From contig NZ_CP040020.1 of the NCBI RefSeq assembly GCF_005280295.1, positions 434,001-498,000 on the forward strand: 64,000 bases of DNA. The letters are read 5' to 3'. Below the pieces are notes generated by a model. The model searched no databases. It saw nothing but the letters and a program-made list of their open reading frames with translations, and was not told where the DNA came from. This stretch comes from Brevibacterium sp. CS2. GTDB lineage: Bacteria > Actinomycetota > Actinomycetes > Actinomycetales > Brevibacteriaceae. This document shows, in pieces, positions 8,302-17,556 of the stretch (positions are counted from its first letter, which is position 1; every line of letters starts with the position of its first letter). Position numbers and translations under genes: made by a program.

Positions 8302-10422
8302 TCAGTCCTGAGGCCAGCGCACCTCGAGGATGTGGGCGGGCTCGTCGCGCGGGTCGAGGCGGACGTAGTTGTCCGCGCCCCACGTCCATGTCTGCTCGGT
8401 GATGAGGTCGTGGGCCTCGAACTCCGTGGCCGTGCGGGAGGCCGGCAGCGGCACCGGCGGGTGGTACTCGACCTTGCCCTCGGGGTGCTCGACGTCGTCG
8501 GGGGCGATCGTCGTGTGGCCGGGGGGTGCCTCGGTGAAGAGGGAGAACGGCCGCAGCGCGTCGAGATCGAGGTGGACCATGGTCTCCCGGGTGGCATGCG
8601 GGTCGACGTTGAGGACGACGATGAGGACGTCCTCGCCGGTGCGCTTGGAGAACACGAGCACCGCATCGTCGTCCGAGGTGTGGAAGGTGATGTTGCGCAG
8701 CTCCCCGAGCGCCGGGTGGGCGCGCCGGATCGCATTGAGCCGGGTAACGTAGGGCGCGAGCGACCGGCCCTCGGCGAGCGCCCCGGCGAAGTCGCGGTCC
8801 TTGAACTCGTACTTCTCGTTGTCGATGTACTCCTCCGCCCCGGGCCGGGCGACGTGCTCGTAGAGCTCGAAGCCGGCGTACATGCCCCACAGCGGGGACG
8901 AGGTGGCCGCGAGCGCCGCACGGATCCGGAAGGCCGCCGGCCCGCCGTACTGCAGGTACTCGGTGAGGATGTCCGGAGTGTTGACGAAGAAGTTCGGGCG
9001 CAGGAACGCACCGGTGTCGTCGCGCAGCTCGGTGAGGTAGTCCTCGATCTCCTCCTTGGTATTGCGCCAGGTGAAGTACGAGTACGACTGCTGGAAGCCG
9101 GCCTTGGCGAGCGACTGCATCATCGCCGGACGGGTGAACGCCTCGGCGAGGAACACGACGTGGGGGTGGTCGGCGTTGACCTTGCGGATGAGCCACTCCC
9201 AGAAGCGCAGCGGCTTGGTGTGGGGGTTGTCGACGCGGAAGATGGTGACGCCGCGGGAGATCCACAGCCGCACGATCCGCAGGATCTCCTTGCGCAGGCC
9301 CTTGTAGTCGTTGTCGAAATTGAGGGGGTAGATGTCCTGGTACTTCTTGGGCGGGTTCTCCGCATAGGCGATGCTGCCGTCGAGCTGGGTAGTGAAGTAC
9401 TCGGGGTGCTCCGTGGCCCAGGGGTGGTCCGGGGCGGCCTGGAGCGCGAGGTCGAGCGCCACCTCGAGGCCGAGCTCGTGGGCGCGGGTCACGAAGTGCT
9501 CGAAGTCCGCGACGGTGCCGAGCTCGGGGTGGATCGCGTCGTGGCCGCCGGCCTTCGACCCGACCGCCCAGGGCGAGCCCGGGTCCTCCGGACCAGCCGT
9601 CAGCGTGTTGTTCGGGCCCTTGCGGTTGACCTCGCCGATCGGGTGGATGGGCGGCAGGTAGATGACGTCGAATCCCATGTCCGCGACGCGCTGCAGGCTC
9701 TCCGCGGCGGTGCGGAGAGTGCCCGAGGTCCAGGTCTTCGACTCCGGATCGTAGTGCGCCCCCTCGGACCGGGGGAAGAACTCGTACCAGGCGGCATTGC
9801 CGGCCAGCGGGCGGGAGACCAGGAGCGGCAGCGGCGCGGAGCGGGAGATGAGCGAACGGATCGGCCGGCGCGTCATGAGCTCGAGGAGCGCGGGGCTGAG
9901 CGCGCGCTGCAGGCGTTCGAGCGGTTCGCCGTGGGAGGACTCGAGGTGCCCGAGCGCCTCCTTGAGGATGTCGCGGTCGCGGGCCACCCGGCCCGGCGCC
10001 TTCCGGTAAGCGTCGAGGAGCTCGACCCCTTCGGCGAGCATGAGCTCGACGTCGGTGCCGGCGGAGATCTTGATCTCGGCGCGGTGCTTCCAGGTGGCGA
10101 AGTCGTCGCCCCAGCCCTCGATGACGATGTGATGGAGGCCGGTGGCCCGCGGCACGACGAAGCCGGAGTAGCGGTCGACGTCCTCGATCGTGTTGAAGAG
10201 CAGTGAGCGGTGCACCTCGCGCCCGGTGTCGTCGCTGAGCACGGCGTTGACGCCGATGATGTCGTGACCCTCGCGGAACACCGTGGCGGCGACGGGCACG
10301 GTCTCGCCGACGATCGCCTTCGCGGGGAACACGCCGCCCTCGACGAGCGGCTGCGGGTCGAGGATCGGGATGCGGGAGAAATGGGTGCTCACGTGCGACA
10401 CGTTAGGACGGCTCATGGTCAT
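8302..10422 (-). CDS. glgE: Alpha-1,4-glucan:maltose-1-phosphate maltosyltransferase
   Basis: GlgE transfers maltosyl units from maltose 1-phosphate to the non-reducing end of alpha-1,4-glucans. The sequence shows the N-terminal block RIPILDPQPLVEGG, AWYEFFPRSEGA, and a GH13 barrel with IFRVDNPHTKPLRFW (nucleophile Asp) and FLAEAFTRPAM (acid/base Glu). All key residues look intact. The frame is open upstream to 10788, but family similarity begins at MTMSRPN, so ATG 10422 or ATG 10416 (preceded by AGGGTG) is the likely start, giving about 706 residues. It leads the minus-strand glucan cluster. A 249-bp GC-rich gap without a gene separates it from the maltokinase homologue. Confidence 0.95.
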   Translation of the reverse strand: MTMSRPNVSHVSTHFSRIPILDPQPLVEGGVFPAKAIVGETVPVAATVFREGHDIIGVNAVLSDDTGREVHRSLLFNTIEDVDRYSGFVVPRATGLHHIVIEGWGDDFATWKHRAEIKISAGTDVELMLAEGVELLDAYRKAPGRVARDRDILKEALGHLESSHGEPLERLQRALSPALLELMTRRPIRSLISRSAPLPLLVSRPLAGNAAWYEFFPRSEGAHYDPESKTWTSGTLRTAAESLQRVADMGFDVIYLPPIHPIGEVNRKGPNNTLTAGPEDPGSPWAVGSKAGGHDAIHPELGTVADFEHFVTRAHELGLEVALDLALQAAPDHPWATEHPEYFTTQLDGSIAYAENPPKKYQDIYPLNFDNDYKGLRKEILRIVRLWISRGVTIFRVDNPHTKPLRFWEWLIRKVNADHPHVVFLAEAFTRPAMMQSLAKAGFQQSYSYFTWRNTKEEIEDYLTELRDDTGAFLRPNFFVNTPDILTEYLQYGGPAAFRIRAALAATSSPLWGMYAGFELYEHVARPGAEEYIDNEKYEFKDRDFAGALAEGRSLAPYVTRLNAIRRAHPALGELRNITFHTSDDDAVLVFSKRTGEDVLIVVLNVDPHATRETMVHLDLDALRPFSLFTEAPPGHTTIAPDDVEHPEGKVEYHPPVPLPASRTATEFEAHDLITEQTWTWGADNYVRLDPRDEPAHILEVRWPQD

Positions 10423-10604
10423 CACCCTAGCGGCGCGATGAATGCGGTGTGAATGCCTCCGGGCCGGTGGTGGGGTCGGTCCGTGGGCCGGTGACGGCGA
10501 GCCCGGCGCGGCTCGACTCGGCGCCGTCCCGTCCCGGCACCGTCCCGACCCGGCGCGGCTCGATCCGGCGCCGTCCCGCCTCGGCGCCTGCCGACCCGGT
10601 GCCG

Positions 10605-11798
10605 TCAGCCCCGCGGTGCCGGCACGACGAGGACGGGGCACACCGCGCGGGCGAGGACGGCGCGGCTGACGGAGCCGAGCAGCAGCCCGGCGAACCCGCC
10701 GCGACCCCGGCTGCCGATGACGACGAGCGAGGCGGTCCGGGTCGCCTCGCCGATGACCTCGGCGGGCAGCCCGTCGTAGAACCGCCATTCGACCGGCAGG
10801 CCGGGGTGGGAGTCCGCGACCGCGGTGGCGATCTCCTTGAGGCGGCCGACCGCGGCACCGCGCACCCGGGGTGCTTCGAGCAGGGGCCGCTGGCTGCGGG
10901 TGGGCACCCAGGTGCTCGATTCGACGCCGAGTGCGAGGGCGGAGACGAGGGCGAGCCTGCGGCCGGCCTCCTCCGCCCAGTCCGCGGCCCGCTGTACGAG
11001 GTCGCTGCGCGTGTCGCCGGGGTCGACGGCGAGCACGATCGCACCGGCGAAGTCGAGGTCGGGCGGGACCGGCGAGGTCCCCGCGGCCGGGGCAACGGAG
11101 GCTTCCGGAGCGCCGGAACGCCCGCCGGCGGCGGAGGGTTCGGCAGTGTCCGGTGTGCCAGAGGCACCGGGATCTTCGGCAGGGGCAGGCGCGGGCACCT
11201 CGGCCTCGGGTGAGCGGGCGCGGAGCTCGGCGGTGATCGCGGGCACCGGCTCGCCGGCGACTCCCTCGACCTCGGGGGCATCGGCCGCCTGAGCCGGCTC
11301 GCCGGTCCAGGCCTCGGGCACGACGAGGACCGGACAGCGCGCATGGGACACGAAGGAGGAGGACACGCTGCCCATGAACCGCCCGCCGAACGGGGTCCGG
11401 CCGCGCTTGCCGACGACGCCGAACACCGCGTCCTCGCTCGCCCGCATGAGGACGCCGGCCGCATCCCCCTCGCGGATCTCGAGCCGGGTCCCGACGCCGG
11501 CGTCCGCCGCGCGGGCGACGAGCGGGTCCGTCGCCTCACGGATCCGGGCCTCGACGGCCCGCCGGAACTCCGCGCGCTCGTCGGCGACGGCGGGGTCGGT
11601 GGGATCGACGTAGGAGAACGGGTAGGTGAAGGCGCCGACGAGCTCGATGTCGAGGTCGCGGCTCGACGCGATCCCGAGTGCGATGTCGAAGGCGCGCGAG
11701 GCGTTGAGGGAGCCGTCCACGCCGACGAGGGCCGCAGCCCGCGCAACAGGGTCAGGGGTGCCGGCCGCTGGTTCCCGGCCGGAGGTGTCCGGTGCCAT
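10605..11798 (-). CDS. Universal stress protein, two Usp domains
   Basis: Two UspA domains are joined by an Ala/Pro/Glu-rich linker of roughly 100 residues. Domain 1 starts ALVGVDGSLNASRAFDIAL and ends with GKRGRTPFGGRFMGSVS; domain 2 starts IVLAVDPGDTRSDLVQ and ends with GSRGRGGFAGLLLGSVS. Both endings match the ATP-binding G-x2-G-x9-G-(S/T) pattern, so nucleotide binding is likely. ATG 11798 is chosen because GAGGAGGAG lies a few bases upstream; the longer frame to 11879 lacks support. It lies divergent to ilvA and 182 bp upstream of glgE on the same strand. Its cellular role cannot be read from the sequence. Confidence 0.9.
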   Translation of the reverse strand: MAPDTSGREPAAGTPDPVARAAALVGVDGSLNASRAFDIALGIASSRDLDIELVGAFTYPFSYVDPTDPAVADERAEFRRAVEARIREATDPLVARAADAGVGTRLEIREGDAAGVLMRASEDAVFGVVGKRGRTPFGGRFMGSVSSSFVSHARCPVLVVPEAWTGEPAQAADAPEVEGVAGEPVPAITAELRARSPEAEVPAPAPAEDPGASGTPDTAEPSAAGGRSGAPEASVAPAAGTSPVPPDLDFAGAIVLAVDPGDTRSDLVQRAADWAEEAGRRLALVSALALGVESSTWVPTRSQRPLLEAPRVRGAAVGRLKEIATAVADSHPGLPVEWRFYDGLPAEVIGEATRTASLVVIGSRGRGGFAGLLLGSVSRAVLARAVCPVLVVPAPRG

Positions 11799-12048
11799 GA
11801 TGCTCCTCCTCGCGGCATCGCCATCGGTGCCTCCCGACAAGGGTACGTGCCGGATCCGCAGCCCCGTCGAGTGGTCCACGTCACCGTCACCGCGTTCTCA
11901 CACCGTGGACGGCGCCCCTCGGCGGCTGATCGTCCGCTCCCGAGCGCGCCTCGCCCGCACCCTGCCGGCACCCCCCGCTAATCCCACAGTGCGAGCGCAC
12001 ATTGTCCGAAGGTTGGTACTGACCGGGTGCGAGGGCCACAATGGTGGG

Positions 12049-13335
12049 GTGCTCATCAACGAAGCGACGACCAGCGAGCTCGTCACCGCGACCGAGGTGG
12101 AGGCCGCCGCCGCGCGCATCGCGGACTCCGTGATCACCTCCCCCCTCCATGTCTCGGAGCGCCTGTCGGAAGTGACCGGGGCCACGGTCTACCTCAAGCG
12201 TGAGGACCTCCAGGCGGTCCGCTCGTACAAGATCCGCGGGGCCTTCAACTTCATGCTCCAGCTCACCGCCGCCGAACGCGCCCGCGGCGTCGTGTGCGCC
12301 TCGGCCGGCAATCACGCGCAGGGCTTCGCGCGGGCCTGCAACGAGCTCGACATCGCCGGTGTGATCTTCGTGCCCAAGACCACCCCGCGTCAGAAGATCG
12401 ACCGGATCCGGCACTTCGGCGGGGAGGACGTCGAGGTCGTCATCGACGGCTCGACCTACGACGACGCCTCCGACCTCGCCAAAGTGTGCGCCGCCCGCAC
12501 CGGGGCGCTGCTCGTGTCCGCGTTCGACGATCCGCGCACGATCGCCGGGCAGGGCACGATCGCAGCCGAGATCCATGCCCAGCTGCCCGCTGAGCCCGAC
12601 GCGATCATCGTGCCGGTGGGCGGCGGCGGGGTGCTCGCAGGGATCGCTGCCTACGCCGCGGAGCACATGCCCGACACGACGGTCATCGGCGCCGAGCCGG
12701 AGGGTGCGGCCTCGATGATCGCCGCGCTCGCCGCGGGCCGGCCGGTCACCCTCGAGGACATCGACTCGTTCGCCGACGGTGCCGCGGTGCGCCGCGCCGG
12801 CGAGATCACCTTCCGGATGATCCAGGAGCTCGGCCTGCCGATCGAGCCGGTGCCCGAGGGCCGGACCGCCTCGGAGATGCTCGACCTCTACCAGGTCGAC
12901 GGCATCATCGCCGAGCCCGCCGGGGCGCTCGCCTCGGCTGCGCTCGGTGCACCCGGTTCGGCCGCTCCGATCACCGTGCACCCGGGGTCGACCGTCGTGT
13001 GCCTGGTGAGCGGCGGGAACAACGACATCTCACGGTATTCGGAGGTCCTCGAGCGGTCCCTCGTCCACGAGGGCCTCAAGCACTACTTCATCGTGAACTT
13101 CCCGCAGGAGCCCGGCGCGCTGCGCCGCTTCCTCGACGAGGTGCTCGGACCCGACGACGACATCGCGCTGTTCGACTACGTCAAGCGCTCCGACCGGGAG
13201 ACCGGCCCGGCGTTCGTCGGCATCACCCTGGGGCGTCCGGACGATCTGGCCGGCCTGCTCGAGCGGATGGACGCCTCGCCGTTGCAGATCGAGAAGGTCC
13301 CCCAGGACTCCCCGCTCTTCCGCATGTTCGTCTGA
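12049..13335 (+). CDS. ilvA: Threonine ammonia-lyase (threonine deaminase)
   Basis: This PLP enzyme converts L-threonine to 2-oxobutanoate and ammonia, the entry step of isoleucine synthesis. Visible features are the PLP lysine in RSYKIRGAFNF, the SAGNHAQGFA loop, the phosphate-binding GGGGVLAGIA loop, and a C-terminal ACT-like regulatory domain from about YFIVNFPQEPGALRRFLDEV to the end. That fits the short biosynthetic form with one regulatory domain (428 residues), probably inhibited by isoleucine as in related enzymes. Start is GTG 12049; the frame is open further upstream to 11626, but that part overlaps the promoter region between this gene and the divergent universal stress protein. 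Confidence 0.93.
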   Translation: MLINEATTSELVTATEVEAAAARIADSVITSPLHVSERLSEVTGATVYLKREDLQAVRSYKIRGAFNFMLQLTAAERARGVVCASAGNHAQGFARACNELDIAGVIFVPKTTPRQKIDRIRHFGGEDVEVVIDGSTYDDASDLAKVCAARTGALLVSAFDDPRTIAGQGTIAAEIHAQLPAEPDAIIVPVGGGGVLAGIAAYAAEHMPDTTVIGAEPEGAASMIAALAAGRPVTLEDIDSFADGAAVRRAGEITFRMIQELGLPIEPVPEGRTASEMLDLYQVDGIIAEPAGALASAALGAPGSAAPITVHPGSTVVCLVSGGNNDISRYSEVLERSLVHEGLKHYFIVNFPQEPGALRRFLDEVLGPDDDIALFDYVKRSDRETGPAFVGITLGRPDDLAGLLERMDASPLQIEKVPQDSPLFRMFV

Positions 13336-13390
13336 CACCGCTCGATTCCCGAAGGTTTCTGAGAGCGATTCCGCGATTCTTCGCACACTC
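13336..13390 (-). repeat. Intergenic element, family 3, copy 1 (reverse orientation)
   Basis: Read on the minus strand, this segment contains CGCTCTCAGAAACCTTC followed by GGGAATCGAGCGGTG. Its core matches elements at 54532-54594 and 57365-57425. It directly follows the ilvA stop codon. Confidence 0.65.
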
Positions 13391-13527
13391 ACGCCCAGCA
13401 TGCCCGTTCCCGGATCCGGCCCGGCCACCCGTTCCCGGACGATTCGCGGCCGCCCCCGGACGGTTCCGGGGCAGTTCCCGGACAGCCGACCCTGCGCCGC
13501 GTCCCCACCTGTCGCTAGGCTGAGGAC

Positions 13528-14541
13528 ATGTTCGCAATCACGATCCCGAATCCCGGCGGGCCCGAGGCCCTGGTCCTCGACGAGGCCCCGGTCCCGGACC
13601 TCGCACCCGGCTCCGTCCTCGTCAAGGTCCACACCGCCGGCGTCAACCGCGCCGACATCCTCCAGCGGCAGGGCCATTACGACCCGCCGGAGGGCGCGAC
13701 CCGGATCCCCGGGCTCGAGGTGTCCGGCACGATCATCGAGCTCGGCGCCGAGGTCACCGGTTGGGAGGTCGGCCAGCACGTGGCGGCCCTCCTCACCGGC
13801 GGCGGTTATGCGGAGATCGTCGATGTGCCGGCCGGGCAGCTGCTCCCCGTGCCGGAGAACCTCACCCTGCAGGAGGCCGCAGCCCTGCCCGAGGTCCTCT
13901 GCACCGTCCATTCCAATGTCTTCGCCGCCGCCCGGCTCCTGCCCGGCGAGTGGCTGCTCGCCCACGGCGGCGGCTCCGGGATCGGCACCGCGGCGATCCA
14001 GCTCGCCAAGGCGCTCGGGGCCAAGGTCGCGGTCACCGTCGGCTCCCAGCGCAAGGCGGACTTCTGCACCGAGCTCGGTGCGGACGCGGTCATCAACTAC
14101 CGCGAGGAGGACTTCGTCGAGCGCATCCGCGAGATCACCGCAGCGGATCAGGAGGCGGCCGGCGCGAAGCCGGGCGCGGACGTCATCCTCGATCTCATCG
14201 GCGCGAAGTACCTCGAGCGCAACATCAAGGCGCTGTCCGACGACGGCCGGCTGATGATCATCGGCCTGCAGGGCGGGGTCAAGGCCGAGATCAACCTCAA
14301 CGCACTCATGCGCGCCCGCAAGTCCGTCATGGGCACCACGCTGCGCGCCCGTCCCGGCCGCCAGAAGGCCGCGATCGTCGAGCAGGTGCGCCGCGACGTG
14401 TGGCCGCTCGTGGCCGACGGCACGATCAAGCCGATCATCCATTCGGTGCTCCCGCTCGCCGACGCGGGCGAGGCCCAGCAGCTGCTGGAGAACGGCGACA
14501 GCATCGGCAAGGTCCTCCTCGATGTGGAAGGTGTGCGATGA
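13528..14541 (+). CDS. NAD(P)H-dependent quinone oxidoreductase (zeta-crystallin/PIG3 type)
   Basis: The 337-residue protein is a zinc-free medium-chain reductase: the N-terminal GroES-like half includes HTAGVNRADILQRQGHYDPP, and the nucleotide-binding half includes AHGGGSGIGTAAIQLAKALGA. It resembles the PIG3 group, which reduces quinones with NADPH. No zinc-ligand Cys cluster is visible. Start ATG 13528. The stop overlaps the ATG of bpa by four bases (ATGA), so the two genes are translationally coupled. Confidence 0.9.
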   Translation: MFAITIPNPGGPEALVLDEAPVPDLAPGSVLVKVHTAGVNRADILQRQGHYDPPEGATRIPGLEVSGTIIELGAEVTGWEVGQHVAALLTGGGYAEIVDVPAGQLLPVPENLTLQEAAALPEVLCTVHSNVFAAARLLPGEWLLAHGGGSGIGTAAIQLAKALGAKVAVTVGSQRKADFCTELGADAVINYREEDFVERIREITAADQEAAGAKPGADVILDLIGAKYLERNIKALSDDGRLMIIGLQGGVKAEINLNALMRARKSVMGTTLRARPGRQKAAIVEQVRRDVWPLVADGTIKPIIHSVLPLADAGEAQQLLENGDSIGKVLLDVEGVR

Positions 14542-15230
14542 CGGACGAGACGACCGGGCAGCCCCGGCAGAACGCGCCCGAGGCGCCCTTCACCACCCCC
14601 GCAGAGGCGCCCCGGCCCGCGGCCGAGGACCGGCTGCCGGCTCCGGCCGCCGACCCGACCGAGACCGACCAGCCGTCCGGCGCGCACACCCCCAGCGACG
14701 CCGGTGACACCGGCTCCTCCGAATCCGGGGACGCCGGTTCCGGGAACGCCGATTCCGACGGCGAGGACGACGACAGCGGCGAGGTCGCGGTCTCCGAGCC
14801 GGGCAAGGTCATGCGCATCGGCACCATGGCCAAGCAGCTCCTCGAAGAGGTGCGGAACATGGAGCTCGACGAGGCCGGGCGGGCGCGCCTGGCCGAGATC
14901 TACCGGCGCACGATCGACGAGTTGTCCGAGGGCATGTCCTCCGAGCTCGCCGACGAGCTCAAGCGCCTCAACCTGCCCTTCGACGGCGAATCCGCGCCGA
15001 CGGCGGGCGAGCTCCGGATCGCGCAGGCGCAGCTCGTGGGCTGGCTCGAGGGCCTGTTCCACGGCATTCAGACTGCGATCATGGCGCAGCAGGCGCTCGC
15101 CCAGCAGCGCGGGGGCAACGCCCAGGGCGCGCTGCCCCCGGGCATGGTCGTCGTTCCCCAGGACGGCGAGGGTCGGTCCTCCGGGAACCCCAAGGACGAC
15201 GGCCACTCCGGGACCGGCAACTACCTCTGA
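14538..15230 (+). CDS. bpa: Bacterial proteasome activator Bpa (DUF2587)
   Basis: Bpa forms a ring that opens the 20S proteasome without ATP in mycobacteria. The conserved core is present: GKVMRIGTMAKQLLEEVRNMELDE, then an AELRIAQAQLVGWLEGLFHGI-type helix (read here as GELRIAQAQ) and QTAIMAQQALAQQ. The C-terminus is GTGNYL, close to the GQYL tail that docks into the proteasome alpha ring. The first 90 or so residues form an acidic, Pro/Ser/Asp-rich extension. Length is 230 residues. It is coupled to the reductase upstream and followed after 6 bp by an unknown gene. No proteasome genes are in the window, so function here is inferred. Confidence 0.88.
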   Translation: MTDETTGQPRQNAPEAPFTTPAEAPRPAAEDRLPAPAADPTETDQPSGAHTPSDAGDTGSSESGDAGSGNADSDGEDDDSGEVAVSEPGKVMRIGTMAKQLLEEVRNMELDEAGRARLAEIYRRTIDELSEGMSSELADELKRLNLPFDGESAPTAGELRIAQAQLVGWLEGLFHGIQTAIMAQQALAQQRGGNAQGALPPGMVVVPQDGEGRSSGNPKDDGHSGTGNYL

Positions 15231-15236
15231 GCCGCG

Positions 15237-15869
15237 ATGGGGATCTGGGATCGGCTGACCCGTGCACTGCGCGGGGCGGCCGGCAACCATCCGGCGGACC
15301 CGACCGGAGCCCTGCGCAGCACGGCGGGCGGACCCGCCCGGACCCGAGGCGCCGAGCGTTCGGGCGGTGCCCGCGCCGCTGACGCCCAGGGCCTCGATCA
15401 CCGGCTCGGGACCGGCCTGTGGCGGCAGCACCACGACCGCTTCCTGCGCGCCGTCGACCGGTTCTACGCGATCGCCGTGGATCTCCATTCCACGGCCGGA
15501 TCCGTGAGCGGGGAGGCGGACGCACCGGGCACCTCGGCGACGGAGGCCGCTGAGATCGTCGCCCAGCAGACGCTCGTGCTCAACGGGCTCGCGGACCGGG
15601 TCGGCGCCCTGACGGAGACCGTCCACGCGCGCTTCCCGCTAAACGGCCTGGTCGTCCCCGCCGAGGTGCGGGCCCGGGTCGGGCAGCTGCCCGCGCTCCT
15701 GTCGAAGGCCGCCGCGAAGACCGCCGAGGCGGGCCAGGCCGCAGCGATGGCGCGCGCCGCGTTGCGCTCCGGCACCGACCCGCTGCCCGCCGCCCGCTCC
15801 GCGCGCTCCTACGCCGCGGATGCCATCACGCTCGTCGACGCCTGCGAAAGGGCACTCCACCATGACTGA
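15237..15869 (+). CDS. Unrecognised protein downstream of bpa
   Basis: The 210-residue product has no domain I can name. Residues about 1-60 are Gly/Ala/Arg-rich. The rest looks helical, with HHDRFLRAVDRFYAIAVDLHS and KAAAKTAEAGQAAAMARAALRS segments rich in Ala and Leu, typical of a coiled or four-helix protein. It has no signal peptide or membrane segment. It begins 6 bp after bpa and its last 8 bp overlap the start of the next gene, so all are in one operon with bpa. A functional link to Bpa is only suggested by position. Confidence 0.75.
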   Translation: MGIWDRLTRALRGAAGNHPADPTGALRSTAGGPARTRGAERSGGARAADAQGLDHRLGTGLWRQHHDRFLRAVDRFYAIAVDLHSTAGSVSGEADAPGTSATEAAEIVAQQTLVLNGLADRVGALTETVHARFPLNGLVVPAEVRARVGQLPALLSKAAAKTAEAGQAAAMARAALRSGTDPLPAARSARSYAADAITLVDACERALHHD

Positions 15870-16725
15870 TCCCTCGGCCCCGAAGCAGGCGCACGCCACC
15901 GCACTGCCGGACCCGCCAGTGCGGGTGCCTGCCGGCGTCCGGCTCATCGCGAGCGATGTCGACGGCACGCTCCTCCACGACTGGCAGCCGATCCCCGCGC
16001 CCACCGTGGCCGCGATCAGGGACTGCCTGAGTGCCGGCATCCCGTTCGTCCCCGTCACGGGCCGGCCGCTGCGCTGGCTCGCCCCGATCCACGCGACCGT
16101 GCCGGAGCTCGGCCCGGTGATCTGCGCGAACGGCTCGATCGTCTACGACCTGGCGCAGGCCCGGGTGCTCACCGCGCACACGGTCGACGGCGCAGTGCTC
16201 CGGGATTTCGTCGGGCTGGTCCGCGAGCGGATGCCGGCGGCCGTGCTCGGCTTCGAGACGCTGACCGGGCTGCTCCTCGAACCGGGGTTCCGGACCCGCT
16301 TCCCCGCGGACGCCACCTGGATCGACCCGGCGCACAGCCCGGAAGTCCGCGACGTCGTCAAGGTCATCCTCCGCACCGGGTCCCGGGACTCCGACGCGAT
16401 CCTCGCGCAGGTGCGCGAGGTCATCGGCCCGGTGCTCCACGCCACGCATTCCAATCCGCGCAACGGACTCGTCGAGCTGTCGGCGAACGGCGTCACCAAG
16501 GCCCGGACGCTCGCGGCATGGTGCACGGAGGCGGGGATCACCGCCGATCAAGTGGCGGCGTTCGGGGACATGCCCAACGACATCGAGATGCTCGAGTGGG
16601 CGGGGCACAGCTACGCGATGGCGAACGGCCACCCGGACGCGCTCGCGGCGGCGGACGGCATCGCACCCGCAGTGCTCGACGGCGGGATCGCCGAGGTGCT
16701 CCGCACCATCGCCGCCCGCCGCTGA
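15862..16725 (+). CDS. HAD-superfamily phosphatase, Cof type
   Basis: The protein has the Cof-like HAD plan: motif I LIASDVDGTLLHDW (nucleophile and acid Asp), motif II near PFVPVTGRPLRW, a cap domain, and motif IV GDMPNDIEMLEWAG. It probably dephosphorylates small phosphorylated metabolites or nucleotides, but the substrate is unknown. ATG 15862 overlaps the preceding stop by 8 bp; the earlier in-frame ATG at 15820 lies deep inside the preceding gene and is not supported. The product is 287 residues. Confidence 0.9.
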   Translation: MTDPSAPKQAHATALPDPPVRVPAGVRLIASDVDGTLLHDWQPIPAPTVAAIRDCLSAGIPFVPVTGRPLRWLAPIHATVPELGPVICANGSIVYDLAQARVLTAHTVDGAVLRDFVGLVRERMPAAVLGFETLTGLLLEPGFRTRFPADATWIDPAHSPEVRDVVKVILRTGSRDSDAILAQVREVIGPVLHATHSNPRNGLVELSANGVTKARTLAAWCTEAGITADQVAAFGDMPNDIEMLEWAGHSYAMANGHPDALAAADGIAPAVLDGGIAEVLRTIAARR

Positions 16726-16732
16726 GCAGTCG

Positions 16733-17536
16733 TCAGAGCTCGAAGTACTCCTCGAGCGCGGTCGCCAGGCCGTCGTCGACGACGGAACCGGTGACGACAT
16801 CGGCGACGCCCTTGAGCTTGTCGCCGGCCTGGCCCATCGCGATGGCGTGGCCCACCCATTCGAGCATCTCCATGTCGTTGGAGCCGTCGCCGGCTCCCAC
16901 CGTATGCTCCTGTGCGATGCCGAGCTCGCGAGCCACGATCTGCAGTCCGCTCGCCTTCGAGACCCCGTCCGGGGCGATGTCGAGCCAGTTGCTCCAGCCC
17001 ACCGCGTAGGTCACGCCGTGCAGGCCGATCCGTTCGACGGCGGCGGCGAACTCCTCGTCAGTGCCCTCGAGCTCGCGCATGACGATGCGTGTCGCGGTCT
17101 TGGTGGTGAGCTCCTCGAACGGCACCGTGCGGAGGTTGGTGATCGAGGCGAGCTCGCCCTCAGGGAAGTTGCCCGATGCCCAGCGGGTGAGCTCGGTGTC
17201 CTCGACCATGTAGAGCGCGGTCGGCAGCACCTCCGACATCCGACGCAGCGCGGGCTCGGGGTCGAAGCTCTCGACGTGGAAGATCTCCCAGCCGTCCTCG
17301 AGGTCCTGGCTCAGGCGGGTGATCACCGAGCCGTTGGAGCTCACGACGAATCCCTCGACGAGCCCCAGCCGGTTGGCGACCTCATGGGAGCCGCTCACCG
17401 CGCGACCGGTGGAGATGACGACGTGATGTCCGGCCTCGGCGACCCGGGTGATGGTGTCGCGGACGCGCTCGGTCATCATGTCGTCGTAGTCGACGATGGT
17501 GCCGTCGACGTCGAGGGCCACGATGTGCGGTTTCAT
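16733..17536 (-). CDS. HAD-superfamily phosphatase, Cof type
   Basis: A second Cof-like phosphatase of 267 residues: motif I VALDVDGTIVDYDD, motif II VVISTGRAVSG, and motif IV GAGDGSNDMEMLEWVG. It begins 20 bp after the stop of serS on the same strand and is likely co-transcribed with it. It faces the other HAD gene tail to tail with only 7 bp between stops. Substrate unknown. Confidence 0.91.
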   Translation of the reverse strand: MKPHIVALDVDGTIVDYDDMMTERVRDTITRVAEAGHHVVISTGRAVSGSHEVANRLGLVEGFVVSSNGSVITRLSQDLEDGWEIFHVESFDPEPALRRMSEVLPTALYMVEDTELTRWASGNFPEGELASITNLRTVPFEELTTKTATRIVMRELEGTDEEFAAAVERIGLHGVTYAVGWSNWLDIAPDGVSKASGLQIVARELGIAQEHTVGAGDGSNDMEMLEWVGHAIAMGQAGDKLKGVADVVTGSVVDDGLATALEEYFEL

Positions 17537-17556
17537 TCTTCCTCCGGTTCAGGGGA

